DNA from: Palsa-1150 sp036490515
GTDB lineage: Bacteria; Myxococcota_A; Polyangia; Polyangiales; Polyangiaceae
Direction: 5' to 3'
Length of the DNA: 64,000 nt
Assembly (NCBI GenBank): GCA_036490515.1
Contig: DASXDU010000037.1
Location: forward strand, 62,001-126,000
The notes below the pieces were generated by a model. It had not been told where the DNA came from, made no database searches, and worked only from the letters and a program-made list of their open reading frames with translations. Numbering within the stretch: the first letter of the stretch is position 1; every line of letters starts with the position of its first letter. The position numbers were made by a program, and so were the translations under genes. This document shows positions 38,439 to 46,955 of this stretch, piece after piece.

Positions 38439-39788
38439 TCACTCCGGCGAGAAGACGATGGGATACGTGACCTCGACCGTGCCGCCTGCAGGCGGAGGAA
38501 AGGCGACCCTCGTGAAGGCCTGGACCACGCACGAGACGACGTGGGCGTCGGGCAAGTCCGAGCCGGCGTCGGTGGAGAAGGAGACGAGGCCGTCGCGCGC
38601 GACGAGGAAGCGCGTCGAGACGCGGCCCTGCAGCGAAGGGTTCTGGACGAGCGCGGGCTCGTAGCAAGCGCGGAAGCGGCCGAAGCTCTCGCGCACGACA
38701 CGCTGGATGGTCTCGGGAGGGAGGCGCCCGTTGACGAGGACGCCGTCGCACCCGCAGACGCGCGGGCCGCGCACGTGAGACGCGCCACGGCCGCTCATCC
38801 CGCCGAGCCCGCGGCTGCTGCCGAAGCCGAAGGCCGCGTCGCGCGACGTCCCGAAGCCCGAGAGCCCGATCACCTCCAAGGGATCGCCGCTGCCCGCGCC
38901 GACGCCGCTCAGCGCGAGGTCGCCGGCCGCGAAGGCGTCCGAGGTGCCCCCTTCCGCCGTGCCCCCTGGCAGCGACCCCCACGCGCCGCTCGTCACGGGC
39001 TCGAGCGCGAACATCGCCGCGAGGGCCGCGGCTTGCTCGCGCGCGTCCGGCCCCGCCGGGCTGAGGGAACCGATCACGGCCCGCGGGGGTGCGATGACGC
39101 CGGGGCGTGCGACTTCGTACGTCGCCGCGGCGCGCCTGCGCGGTCCACGGGGCGCGTCTCCGGCACCCATGACGTTTGCCCCGGGGGCGACGTCGCCCGG
39201 CGGGCCGTCTCCGTCCTCCACGGGCTCGTACTCGTCGAGGCCGACGGTCACTCCCTCGCGCTCGCGCGGGACGCTGCCACCGAGCGCGTTCCGGAGAATG
39301 GCAACTCGCTCTGCCTGGTCCTCGGCGTCGTCCACGTCGGTCGAGAGGCGTGGCACGAAGAGGGCGAGCATCGCGAGGAGCCCGACGTGGAACGCGAACG
39401 AGAGCGCCTGGTGGCCGAACGCGCCGAGCGCCAGGTGGAGCCGACGGCGGAGGACCGCGGGCGCAGCGATGACCTCGACGTCGATGCCGAGGGCGCCGAG
39501 CTCGATGCGCGCGCGCGCCCCGAGGGTCAGTGCATGCGAAGGCGCGGGACGGAAGGGCGAGCCGCCCGCGTCGGCGATCCACGCCGAGGCGGCGGGTGGG
39601 ATGGAGAGGAAGACGCCGCGGCGGTCGCGCACGAGGAGGGTCGCGCGTCGTGCGCCGAGAGCCTCGGGAGGAACGTCCCAGTCGCCGCCCTCGCCGAGGG
39701 TGAACGCCCGGGCCGGAGACAGGCATGCGGTGCGCACCACCGCGTCCCCCCAGCGGAGCGCGAGGTGAACGGCGGTGCGCTCGCCCAT
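38439..39788 (-). CDS. AgmX/PglI C-terminal domain protein (TonB-like), gliding-motility type
   Basis: A 449-aa protein with a soluble N-terminal domain that reads like an FHA/beta domain (TAVHLALRWGDAVVRTACLS then DWDVPPEALG), one hydrophobic segment near 125-155 (HQALSFAFHVGLLAMLALFV), a long Gly/Ala-rich region and a C-terminal domain with GRLPPETIQRVVRESFGRFR and CYEPALVQNPSLQGRVSTRF followed by DLPDAHVVSCVVQAFTRVAF. That C-terminal pattern is the TonB-like AgmX/PglI domain of myxobacterial envelope proteins. Its N-terminal ATG at 39788 has no strong Shine-Dalgarno. It is divergent from the MBL hydrolase gene. Confidence 0.8.
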   Translation of the reverse strand: MGERTAVHLALRWGDAVVRTACLSPARAFTLGEGGDWDVPPEALGARRATLLVRDRRGVFLSIPPAASAWIADAGGSPFRPAPSHALTLGARARIELGALGIDVEVIAAPAVLRRRLHLALGAFGHQALSFAFHVGLLAMLALFVPRLSTDVDDAEDQAERVAILRNALGGSVPREREGVTVGLDEYEPVEDGDGPPGDVAPGANVMGAGDAPRGPRRRAAATYEVARPGVIAPPRAVIGSLSPAGPDAREQAAALAAMFALEPVTSGAWGSLPGGTAEGGTSDAFAAGDLALSGVGAGSGDPLEVIGLSGFGTSRDAAFGFGSSRGLGGMSGRGASHVRGPRVCGCDGVLVNGRLPPETIQRVVRESFGRFRACYEPALVQNPSLQGRVSTRFLVARDGLVSFSTDAGSDLPDAHVVSCVVQAFTRVAFPPPAGGTVEVTYPIVFSPE

Positions 39789-39900
39789 GCACCGTATGAC
39801 CTGCGCCGGGCGGCGAAGTTCCCGGCTCGACCGAGGGGAGCCTCCGGACCCCGGCGGCAACGCGTTGCGGCCCCGGAGCGCACCGCTAGATCACTCGCCG

Positions 39901-40998
39901 ATGGTCCCCGCCACGCCGCCGCCCGGTACCACCGCCCTCTCCGACCTCGACGCCGCCTGGGGCGTCGGGCCGTCCGGGGCACGCCTGCGCGCCGTCCGTG
40001 TCGCCGCCGAGCGTGTGCGCGATCGCTTCGCCGCCGGGCCGCGCGCCGTCTCCGTCCGCACGCTGCCGCTCGCCAACGCTCCCTATCCGGCCCGCTTCGC
40101 CTTCCACGGGGCGGCCCGCTCGCCGGCGCCGTACGTCGTCTTCACGCACCGCTGCCTCGTCGTCCAGTTCCTCCAGGCCGGCGAGCTCCGGACCCTGCTC
40201 TTCAACCCGACCGACGTCGCGGGCGCGCGCACCGCACCGTTCTTCGCGCGCCTCGCTGCACGCGTCCCCCGGCGCGCACAGCGCATCGTCGCGCCCGAGT
40301 TCGAGCCGCTCACCGAGCAGCTTGCGCGCCTCGGCATCCGGCCGGAGGACGTCGACTACCTCGCGTACGATCACATGCACACGCAAGACCTCCGGCCCGT
40401 CCTCGGCACGGCCGACGGCCGCGTTCCCGCGCGCTTTCCCAGGGCGACGCTCGTCGTGCCGCGCGTCGAGTGGGACGACTGGGACGACCTGCACCCCATC
40501 CAGCGCGACTGGTTCGTGCGCGACGGCAAGGCCGGCGTCTCGAACGAGCGCGTCGCGCTCACCACGGGCGACCTCGCGCTCGGCGACGGCGTGATGCTCC
40601 TGCGCACGCCCGGGCACACGGTCGGCAACCAGACGCTCTTCGTGAACACGGACACCGGCGTCTGGGGCGTCAGCGAGAACGGCACGTGCGCCGACAGCTG
40701 GTCCCCCATGGACAGCCGCATCCCGGGCCTGCGTGCTCGCGCGAGGGCGGGGTTCGACGTCGTGCCCAACGCGAACACGCTCGAGCACGCGTCCGACCAG
40801 ATCACCTCGATGGTGCTCGAACGGACCATCGTCGACCGCGTGAAGCGTGCTCCGGCGTTCGTGCAGATGTTCCCGTCGAGCGAGATCGCGCCGAGCGCGC
40901 TCTCCCCCGGGCTGAAGCCGACGATCCTGCATCGCGATCTCTCGCACGGGACGATCGCGTCCCGGGTGCGCCCTGCTCGCGCGCGCGCCGCGGAGTGA
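39901..40998 (+). CDS. Metallo-beta-lactamase fold hydrolase
   Basis: A 365-aa cytoplasmic protein of the MBL superfamily. The metal site motif is YDHMHTQDL near residue 159 (HxHxxD type, with Gln replacing the usual fifth residue), followed by LLRTPGHTVGNQT near 238 with the third His. A large N-terminal region (about 130 residues) precedes the motif. Substrate unknown; lactonase, hydrolase or redox roles are all possible in this family. It is divergent from the AgmX-type gene with a gap of about 110 bases. Confidence 0.78.
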   Translation: MVPATPPPGTTALSDLDAAWGVGPSGARLRAVRVAAERVRDRFAAGPRAVSVRTLPLANAPYPARFAFHGAARSPAPYVVFTHRCLVVQFLQAGELRTLLFNPTDVAGARTAPFFARLAARVPRRAQRIVAPEFEPLTEQLARLGIRPEDVDYLAYDHMHTQDLRPVLGTADGRVPARFPRATLVVPRVEWDDWDDLHPIQRDWFVRDGKAGVSNERVALTTGDLALGDGVMLLRTPGHTVGNQTLFVNTDTGVWGVSENGTCADSWSPMDSRIPGLRARARAGFDVVPNANTLEHASDQITSMVLERTIVDRVKRAPAFVQMFPSSEIAPSALSPGLKPTILHRDLSHGTIASRVRPARARAAE

Positions 40999-41112
40999 GG
41001 CGCCTCCGGGAGCCTGACCCGCGCATCCGCTCGTGCGCTCGCGCGCTGGCGGCGGAATCGTGCATGTCCTCGACGCTGGACCGCGGACCGTGGCACAATC
41101 GTCTCGAGGCCC

Positions 41113-41322
41113 ATGAGCGACAACGAGCGCAAGAGCTCCTCCGACGTCGGGAAGAGCGACAAGAGGAAGCAGAGCCTTTACTTCCCCGAGACGATGCTCG
41201 ACGAGATCCAGAAAGAGGCGCAGCGCCTCCAGCGGTCGATGTCGTGGGTCGTCCAGCGGGCGTGGAAGCACGCGCGCAAGGAGATCAAGGGTATCCCTGG
41301 CTCGAACGAGCCGGGCGGCTGA
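41113..41322 (+). CDS. Small myxobacterial protein (KQSLYFPE type), ribbon-helix-helix-like
   Basis: A 69-aa basic protein: a Ser/Lys-rich leader, then KQSLYFPETMLDEIQKEAQR and SMSWVVQRAWKHARKEI. A strand followed by two helices with this pattern looks like the ribbon-helix-helix DNA-binding fold. The KQSLYFPE motif matches the small myxobacteria-restricted family that I recall as TIGR04563. It probably binds DNA; the targets are unknown. No toxin gene is next to it. Confidence 0.7.
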   Translation: MSDNERKSSSDVGKSDKRKQSLYFPETMLDEIQKEAQRLQRSMSWVVQRAWKHARKEIKGIPGSNEPGG

Positions 41323-41343
41323 GGGCGCCCTCCGCGCGCGGCT

Positions 41344-41661
41344 TCACCGCACGCGCTCGACGGCAGGGCTCGTCTGCGTGGCGCCCGGAGGGGGCTTCGC
41401 GTGGACGACCCACCATCCCGCGAGGACGACGAGCAGGACGCCCGCGGCCAGGAGCAGGCGAACGGCGAGGGGATCCGGCTCGGTACGCTCCACGAGCGTG
41501 CGCGCGGCCGTGCGTATGGCCTCGTCGCCGCTGGCCTTTTCGAGCTTCGGCGCCTCCGCGCGGACCGTCGCATAGTCGCCGCGCGCGAAGGCGTCGACCA
41601 GCGCCTCGAGCTCCGGGGATGCGGGAAAGCCGCTCGCGAACGAAGGTTGCCGCCCGGACAT
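41344..41661 (-). CDS. Small membrane protein with helical cytoplasmic part
   Basis: A 105-aa protein. The N-terminal 65 residues are helical (ELEALVDAFARGDYATVRAE), similar to a TPR-type helix pair, then a single transmembrane segment LAVRLLLAAGVLLVVLAGWWVV near 70-90 and a short tail. No family recognised. It lies divergent to the 707-aa lipoprotein gene and convergent with the small KQSLYFPE-type gene. Confidence 0.55.
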   Translation of the reverse strand: MSGRQPSFASGFPASPELEALVDAFARGDYATVRAEAPKLEKASGDEAIRTAARTLVERTEPDPLAVRLLLAAGVLLVVLAGWWVVHAKPPPGATQTSPAVERVR

Positions 41662-41702
41662 GCGCGCGACTCGCGTCGTAGCACGGGGTATCCTCCGCGG
41701 CG

Positions 41703-43826
41703 ATGCACCGCGTCCCGCGCTGGCTCCTCGCGCTCTGCGTCCTCCCCGCGGGCGTGCTCTCGGCCCTCCCCGGTTGCTCGTCGTCGCACGGGGGCGGCGG
41801 CGCCGCTGACGCGAGCACCGCCACGCAGTCGCTCTGGATCGTCCCGGCGTCGCTGGGCGATCTCTCGGGGACCGACTGGTACGACCACCCCTGGCCGAGC
41901 GACCTGCGGCGCCACGCGGACGGGACGATCGACTGCGAGGGCTTCTACAACCCGCACCTGACGATCATCGTCCAGCAGTACATCGACACGCTGTGCGGCG
42001 CGTCGGCGGACTCCGGCTCGGGCGAGGGCGGGGCCTCCGCGTCGGGGCTCATCGACGGCTTCTCGCCCGCGGCGGCAGGGTACCTGCGCTTCACCGGCGA
42101 CATCGATCCCACGACGCTGCCTTCGGACCCGACGAAGACCACGAGCGCGACGTCCAGCGTGCAGCTCGTCGACGTCGACCCGACCTCGCCCGAGCACGGC
42201 CAGCGCAAGCTCCTCGAGACGTTCTGGCAGCAGGCGGACGGCGTCTACTGGATCCACGACACGCTCGCGGTGCAGCCCGCGCTCGGCTACCCGCTGCGGC
42301 CGAAGACGCAGTACGCCATCGTCGTCACGAACGCCGTGAAGGCCGCCGACGGCTCGGCCATCACGCCGAGCGGCGACCTCGCCGAGGTGCTCGATCTGGC
42401 GCCCGTCGAGCCGCGCGTCCAGGCCGCGCACGATCTCTACGCGCCCGCGGTGGCCGACCTCGCGACCCAGGGCGTCCCCGCGAGCGCGATCGTCCACCTG
42501 GCGGTCTTCACGACGACCGATCCCACGGCCGACCTCTTCGCCGTGGCCGACGACGTCCACGCGAACGTGCAGGCGCCGGCCGTCGACGCGTCGTCGTGGA
42601 CCGCGAAGGATCACACGAACGACTACGACGTCTACCAGGGCACCTACGGCCCCTCGCCGAACTACCAGGCAGGGACGGCGCCCTACAACACCACGGGCGG
42701 CAACTTCGTCTTCGCGGGCGGCAAGCCGCAGGTGCAGAACACCTTCACGCAGGACTTTTGCCTCGTCGTCCCGAACGTCACGACCTGCCCCATGCCCGCC
42801 GGCGGGTACCCGATCACGCTCTACGCGCACGGGACCGGCGGCGACTTCCGCTCCATCGTCGACGAGGGGAACTCGTTCGGCGATCTCATGGCGCAGCACT
42901 GCCTCGCGTCGGTGGGCATCAACCAGATCTTCTCCGGCGACCGTCCGGGCTCGCCCGGCGAGAGCGACCCGAACTACGAGAGCGACGAGGACCTGCTCTT
43001 CTTCAACCTGAACAACCCGCTCGCCGCGCGCACGAACGGCCAGCAAGGCGCCGTCGACTTCGTCCAGCTCGCGCGCCTCTTCACCGACACCAAGCTCACG
43101 GTGCCTGCGACCGTGTCGCGCACCGCGGCCGCGATCGCGTTCGACTCGTCGAAGGTGATCTTCATCGGCCATTCGGAGGGGGGCCTGGACGGCCCGCTCT
43201 TCCTCGCGGCGGACGCGCAGACGCTCGGCGGGGTGCTGAGCGGCTCGGGCGCGATGATCACCGTGGCGCTGCTCGAGAAGACGGAGCCGACGCCCAGCGT
43301 CTCGCAAGCCGTCAAGACCATCCTCCAGCTGACGACGCCCGAGGAGGAGGCGGAGCTCAACCTCTTCCACCCCGTCCTCAACCTCGCGCAGACCATCGTC
43401 GACTCGACCGACCCGGTGAACTACGCGCGCTACATCATCCAGAGCCCGCGCGCGGGCTTCGCGCCGAAGAGCATCCTCCAGACCGAGGGCGTGAACCCCG
43501 ACGGTACCGGGGACAGCTACGCGCCGCCGCATGGCATCGAGCTCCACTCCGTTGCGCTCGGGCTCCCGCGCGAGACGCCGGGCATCCACACCATCGCGGA
43601 GGCGGCCTGGGGCGGTCTCGGCGACGTGACGATCCCCGCGGCCGGCCTCTCGGGCAACCTCGCCGGCGGCGCGGCCAGCGGCGTCCTCGGGCAGTTCGTC
43701 CCCGCGCCGAACGACGACGGGCACTTCGTGGCCTTCGACGTGCCCGCCTGCCACGCGCAGGTCGGCGGCTTCTGCGAGAACCTCGTCAAGAACCCGAAGG
43801 GCCTGGTTCCTCCGCTGGGGCAATGA
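41703..43826 (+). CDS. Large alpha/beta-hydrolase-like lipoprotein
   Basis: A 707-aa exported protein. A signal peptide ends in the lipobox LPGC near residue 25. The first third is a beta-rich region (DWYDHPWPSDLRRHADGTID through QLVDVDP), similar to bacterial Ig-like segments. The nucleophile elbow GHSEGG lies near residue 490 and a candidate catalytic His in NDDGHFVAFD near the C-terminus; the central HGTGGDFRSI gives an oxyanion-hole-like segment. It should be a surface esterase, lipase or peptidase, but the substrate is unknown. Length and lipidation are usual for myxobacterial secreted hydrolases. Confidence 0.75.
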   Translation: MHRVPRWLLALCVLPAGVLSALPGCSSSHGGGGAADASTATQSLWIVPASLGDLSGTDWYDHPWPSDLRRHADGTIDCEGFYNPHLTIIVQQYIDTLCGASADSGSGEGGASASGLIDGFSPAAAGYLRFTGDIDPTTLPSDPTKTTSATSSVQLVDVDPTSPEHGQRKLLETFWQQADGVYWIHDTLAVQPALGYPLRPKTQYAIVVTNAVKAADGSAITPSGDLAEVLDLAPVEPRVQAAHDLYAPAVADLATQGVPASAIVHLAVFTTTDPTADLFAVADDVHANVQAPAVDASSWTAKDHTNDYDVYQGTYGPSPNYQAGTAPYNTTGGNFVFAGGKPQVQNTFTQDFCLVVPNVTTCPMPAGGYPITLYAHGTGGDFRSIVDEGNSFGDLMAQHCLASVGINQIFSGDRPGSPGESDPNYESDEDLLFFNLNNPLAARTNGQQGAVDFVQLARLFTDTKLTVPATVSRTAAAIAFDSSKVIFIGHSEGGLDGPLFLAADAQTLGGVLSGSGAMITVALLEKTEPTPSVSQAVKTILQLTTPEEEAELNLFHPVLNLAQTIVDSTDPVNYARYIIQSPRAGFAPKSILQTEGVNPDGTGDSYAPPHGIELHSVALGLPRETPGIHTIAEAAWGGLGDVTIPAAGLSGNLAGGAASGVLGQFVPAPNDDGHFVAFDVPACHAQVGGFCENLVKNPKGLVPPLGQ

Positions 43827-43931
43827 TGCTGCGCCCGCCGGCGCCCACGGCCGACCTCCGCGCGCGCTCATGATGCACCCGCTCGGGCGGCGCCCTCGTT
43901 GCATGGTGAACCCCTGCACGGAGGTGCCGAG

Positions 43932-44624
43932 ATGAGAACGTCAGCATGCATCGCCGGGTTCGCCATCGTGGCGCTGCTCGGCGCGTGTTCGCACCAGAAC
44001 ACGCAGACGGCCCGATACGGGCAGAACGAAGGCGCCCAGGCGACCGCCGCGTCGAGCAACCGCCTGGCCTCGAACGTCGAGGCGTGCCCCATGGCCCAGC
44101 TGCGGGACATCCAGGCGTTCGTGTCAGACATGAACGACGGCGTGGCGATCACGTTCACGGCCCCGTATGCCGAGGTCGACCAGCTCAGGCAGAACGTGCG
44201 CGCCATGGCCGACGCCCAGGACATGATGGGCAACGCGTTCGCGGCGTGCCCCTGCGGGCAGGGTCTGGGGACGGGCGTAGCCGAGGCGATGCCGAGCGAC
44301 ATGAACTCCGGATCGGGAGCGTTCTCGAGCGGCCCCGGAACCGGCGCCGGCACGGGGACGGGCACCGGGATGGCGGAGAACCGCACGAGCGGCACCTACG
44401 GCGCGAACCAGTACACGAGCCCGACGACGCTCGGGCCCGGGCCGGCCGCACGCGCGATCATCGCGATCCCGCCGTCGAAGGCGACGGTCGACGAGATCCC
44501 GTCGGGCGCCGTGCTCGAGCTCCGCGGCAACGACCAGTCGCAGCTCCTCATCTTGCGGACGGCGATCAAGGCGCACGTTCACGCGCTCCGGTCGGGTTGC
44601 CTGGGGCAGCCGTCGCCTCGATGA
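43932..44624 (+). CDS. Lipoprotein with Gly/Thr repeat segment
   Basis: A 230-aa exported protein. A GGAGGT Shine-Dalgarno lies six bases before the ATG. The signal peptide ends in lipobox LLGAC (near residue 19). The mature part starts with a helical region (EACPMAQLRDIQAFVSDMND) and has a Gly/Thr repeat (GTGAGTGTGTG) near residue 140; it ends with a small alpha/beta domain including GAVLELRGNDQSQLLILRTA. No family recognised. Confidence 0.65.
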   Translation: MRTSACIAGFAIVALLGACSHQNTQTARYGQNEGAQATAASSNRLASNVEACPMAQLRDIQAFVSDMNDGVAITFTAPYAEVDQLRQNVRAMADAQDMMGNAFAACPCGQGLGTGVAEAMPSDMNSGSGAFSSGPGTGAGTGTGTGMAENRTSGTYGANQYTSPTTLGPGPAARAIIAIPPSKATVDEIPSGAVLELRGNDQSQLLILRTAIKAHVHALRSGCLGQPSPR

Positions 44625-44640
44625 TCTAGGCTAGGCGGCC

Positions 44641-45003
44641 ATGTCCGCCGCCGACAATCTCGCCATCGGGCGCGCCTGGCTCGACGCCTTCAACGCCCAC
44701 GACGTCTCCGCGCTCGTCGAGCTCTACGACGAGCGCGCGACGCACACGTCGCCGAAGATCCGGCTCCAGCACCCGGAGACGGGCGGCCGCATCGTCGGCA
44801 AAGAGGCCATGCGCGCCTGGTGGGAGAGCGCCATCGCGCGTCTGCCCGGGCTGCGGTACGAGGCGACCGCCCTCACGGCGAACGACGACCGCGTGCTGCT
44901 CGAGTACGTGCGGCACGCGCCCGGCGACGCGCCGATGCCGGTCGCCGAGGTGTTCGACGTCCGCGCCGGGCGCATCGTCGCGTCGCGCGTCTACCACGGC
45001 TGA
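44641..45003 (+). CDS. SnoaL/NTF2-like protein
   Basis: A 120-aa soluble protein with the NTF2-like cone fold: GRAWLDAFNAHDVSALVELY is the first helix-turn-helix, DERATHTSP begins the strands, and PVAEVFDVRAGRIVASRVYH closes the sheet. It is one complete SnoaL-like domain. Members act as isomerases, dehydratases or simple binding proteins; no catalytic set can be assigned. It follows the preceding lipoprotein gene by 16 bases and is convergent with the next gene. Confidence 0.85.
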   Translation: MSAADNLAIGRAWLDAFNAHDVSALVELYDERATHTSPKIRLQHPETGGRIVGKEAMRAWWESAIARLPGLRYEATALTANDDRVLLEYVRHAPGDAPMPVAEVFDVRAGRIVASRVYHG

Positions 45004-45070
45004 GGGCGCGTGCCCCCCGCGACTCGCGACCGAGAGGCGCGACGGAGGCGTCACCGGTGCCGAGCGTGCT

Positions 45071-46072
45071 TCACTGAATCGGGATGCCGCCGCCGTCGGC
45101 CGTCGTCGGCGGGGCCGACGTGGTCGAGCCGGCGCCCCAGAACGAGAGCCCCGGCGGCGGGTTCGGCACGGTGATGTCGGTCGTCGTGAGCTTGTTGTTC
45201 ACCCAGCCGATCGAGAAGACCTGGCCGCCGTTGTCGAAGCCGTAGGCGGTCCCCGCCCAGAACGCTAGCCCGAACACGTCCGGGTGCCCGACGCTCCCGT
45301 AGTTCTGGATCATGTCGCCCGTCTTCGGGTCGACCTGCAGGAGGCAGTCGTCGCAGCTCGTGCTCTTCACCGTGAGGAACGTGCCGCCGCCGATGACCGA
45401 GACGATGTCGCCGCTCGAGCTGTAGCCGCCAGTGAGCTTGCCGACGTTCGTGACGGCGCCCGTGGTGGGGTCGATGCGGATGTACGTGGAGCCGTTGTAC
45501 CCGACGAGCGCCTCGACGTTCGGGTCGAGGGTGCCCTTCGGGACGAAGGAGAGCGAGTTGGGGTAGCTGCCGTTCGAGATGGAGGTACACGCGGCCGTCT
45601 GGAGGTCGAGCTTCCAGAGCTGATCGGACGTGGTGACGTAGGCGTTCGAGCTCGAGTCGATCGCGATGTCGATGACCGAGCTGCACCCTCCGGTGAACGG
45701 CCCGACGACGGCGACCTGCTCGCTCGTCGCGTTCAGGCGGTACAGCGTGTCGGCCGAGTGCGCGTAGACGAATGTCTGCCCCCCGCCCGATGACCCGGAG
45801 TCGTTGCCCGTCGCGCCGCCGTCGGAGAACGACGGCGCGCCGTCCCCGAAGAACGAGCCCGGCGCATCGGACGCGCTCCCGCCGCCGCCGTCCGAGCCTC
45901 CCCCTCCGCCTCCTCCAGGCGCGAAGCCCGCGGGCGACGACGAGCTGCCGCATGCGGGCAGGGCGAGCCCGATCGCGACGGCCGCGCAGACGGAAGCCAG
46001 GGAGCTCGCGCAGGCGTGGGCGGTCGCACGAAGGAAGGACGCGGTTCGAAGCGTCGGGAGCGGCGAGAGCAT
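45071..46072 (-). CDS. Lipoprotein with propeller-like repeats
   Basis: A 333-aa exported protein. Signal peptide with lipobox LPAC near residue 41 (a long leader), then a Gly/Ser/Asp-rich linker. From about residue 100, strands such as TFVYAHSADTLYRLNATSEQ, IDIAIDSSSNAYVTTSDQLW and AFWAGTAYGFDNGGQVFSIG repeat at about 40-residue spacing and read like a beta-propeller of the YVTN/NHL type. Two Cys (DDC) could pair. Function unknown. It is divergent from the next forward gene. Confidence 0.7.
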   Translation of the reverse strand: MLSPLPTLRTASFLRATAHACASSLASVCAAVAIGLALPACGSSSSPAGFAPGGGGGGGSDGGGGSASDAPGSFFGDGAPSFSDGGATGNDSGSSGGGQTFVYAHSADTLYRLNATSEQVAVVGPFTGGCSSVIDIAIDSSSNAYVTTSDQLWKLDLQTAACTSISNGSYPNSLSFVPKGTLDPNVEALVGYNGSTYIRIDPTTGAVTNVGKLTGGYSSSGDIVSVIGGGTFLTVKSTSCDDCLLQVDPKTGDMIQNYGSVGHPDVFGLAFWAGTAYGFDNGGQVFSIGWVNNKLTTTDITVPNPPPGLSFWGAGSTTSAPPTTADGGGIPIQ

Positions 46073-46162
46073 CGGGCGAAGGATAGTCGCGGGAGCCGCC
46101 GTGCACGTCTCCTGTAAGTCGCGGCCAGTAGCATGCACGACCGCGCGGCGGTATCGTGTCCG

Positions 46163-46921
46163 ATGATGGTGAGGCACGTCGGGGGTTTCGTGTGCGCGCT
46201 GATCGCCGGGGCGGCGCTCGCGGTCGCGTGCGCCAACGGCGGGTCGAGCGACGAGGGCATCTTCGACGAGGGCGGCACCGATGTGGGCGCGAGCGGGTCC
46301 GGGAGCGGGGCATCGACGAGCAGCGGCGCAGCGAGCAGCAGCGGGAAGGCGTCGAGCAGCAGCGGCTCCGCGAGCAGCAGCGGGTCGTCGAGCGGCGGGG
46401 ACTCCGGCGGAGCGAGCAGCGGCGGCGACGCGGGTGACGACGGCTCCGCGAGCGACGACGGCGGCTCGACGGGGGACGACGGCGGGACGTGCGGCTCGTA
46501 TCCCGACACGTGCACCGCGGGCGCTACGAGCCTGGGGTCGGTGGCCGGCGACGAGTCGGGCGCTACCGAGTCGGCGAGCGGCTACACGTCCGAGTGGCTG
46601 CGCCTCGACGAGACGGAGCAGGATTCGAGCCCCGTCGGGAAGGCGATGAACTTCACCGCAGTCCTGACGTCGCCGCCGGGGATGAACTACGACCTCTACG
46701 CCTACCTCGGCAGCTCGGTCGGCGACATCGAGTGCACGACCGTCAAGGGCAGCTCGACGAACCCGGCGGGCCAGCCTGACCAGGTGACCTTCAGCTGGGG
46801 CGAGAGCGGCGGGATCGCGAACGGGTCGGACGACTCGGCGACCGTGATGATCGAGGTGCGCTGGGTCTCGGGCGCGTGTTCGACGTCGCAGAACTGGTCG
46901 CTCCAGGCCCACGGCGACTAG
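46163..46921 (+). CDS. Lipoprotein with Ser/Gly linker and PPC-like domain
   Basis: A 252-aa exported protein. Signal peptide with lipobox LAVAC near residue 23. Residues about 28-110 are a Ser/Gly/Asp linker encoded by AGCAGC-type repeats. The C-terminal 140 residues contain SEWLRLDETEQDSSPVGKAM, GMNYDLYAYLGSSVGDIECT and SATVMIEVRWVSGACS, which resemble the strand order of bacterial pre-peptidase C-terminal (PPC) beta domains. That call is tentative. The ATG at 46166 is an equal alternative start. Confidence 0.65.
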   Translation: MMVRHVGGFVCALIAGAALAVACANGGSSDEGIFDEGGTDVGASGSGSGASTSSGAASSSGKASSSSGSASSSGSSSGGDSGGASSGGDAGDDGSASDDGGSTGDDGGTCGSYPDTCTAGATSLGSVAGDESGATESASGYTSEWLRLDETEQDSSPVGKAMNFTAVLTSPPGMNYDLYAYLGSSVGDIECTTVKGSSTNPAGQPDQVTFSWGESGGIANGSDDSATVMIEVRWVSGACSTSQNWSLQAHGD

Positions 46922-46955
46922 AACGCAGCCGACGACCTGGCGATCGTCGAACCGT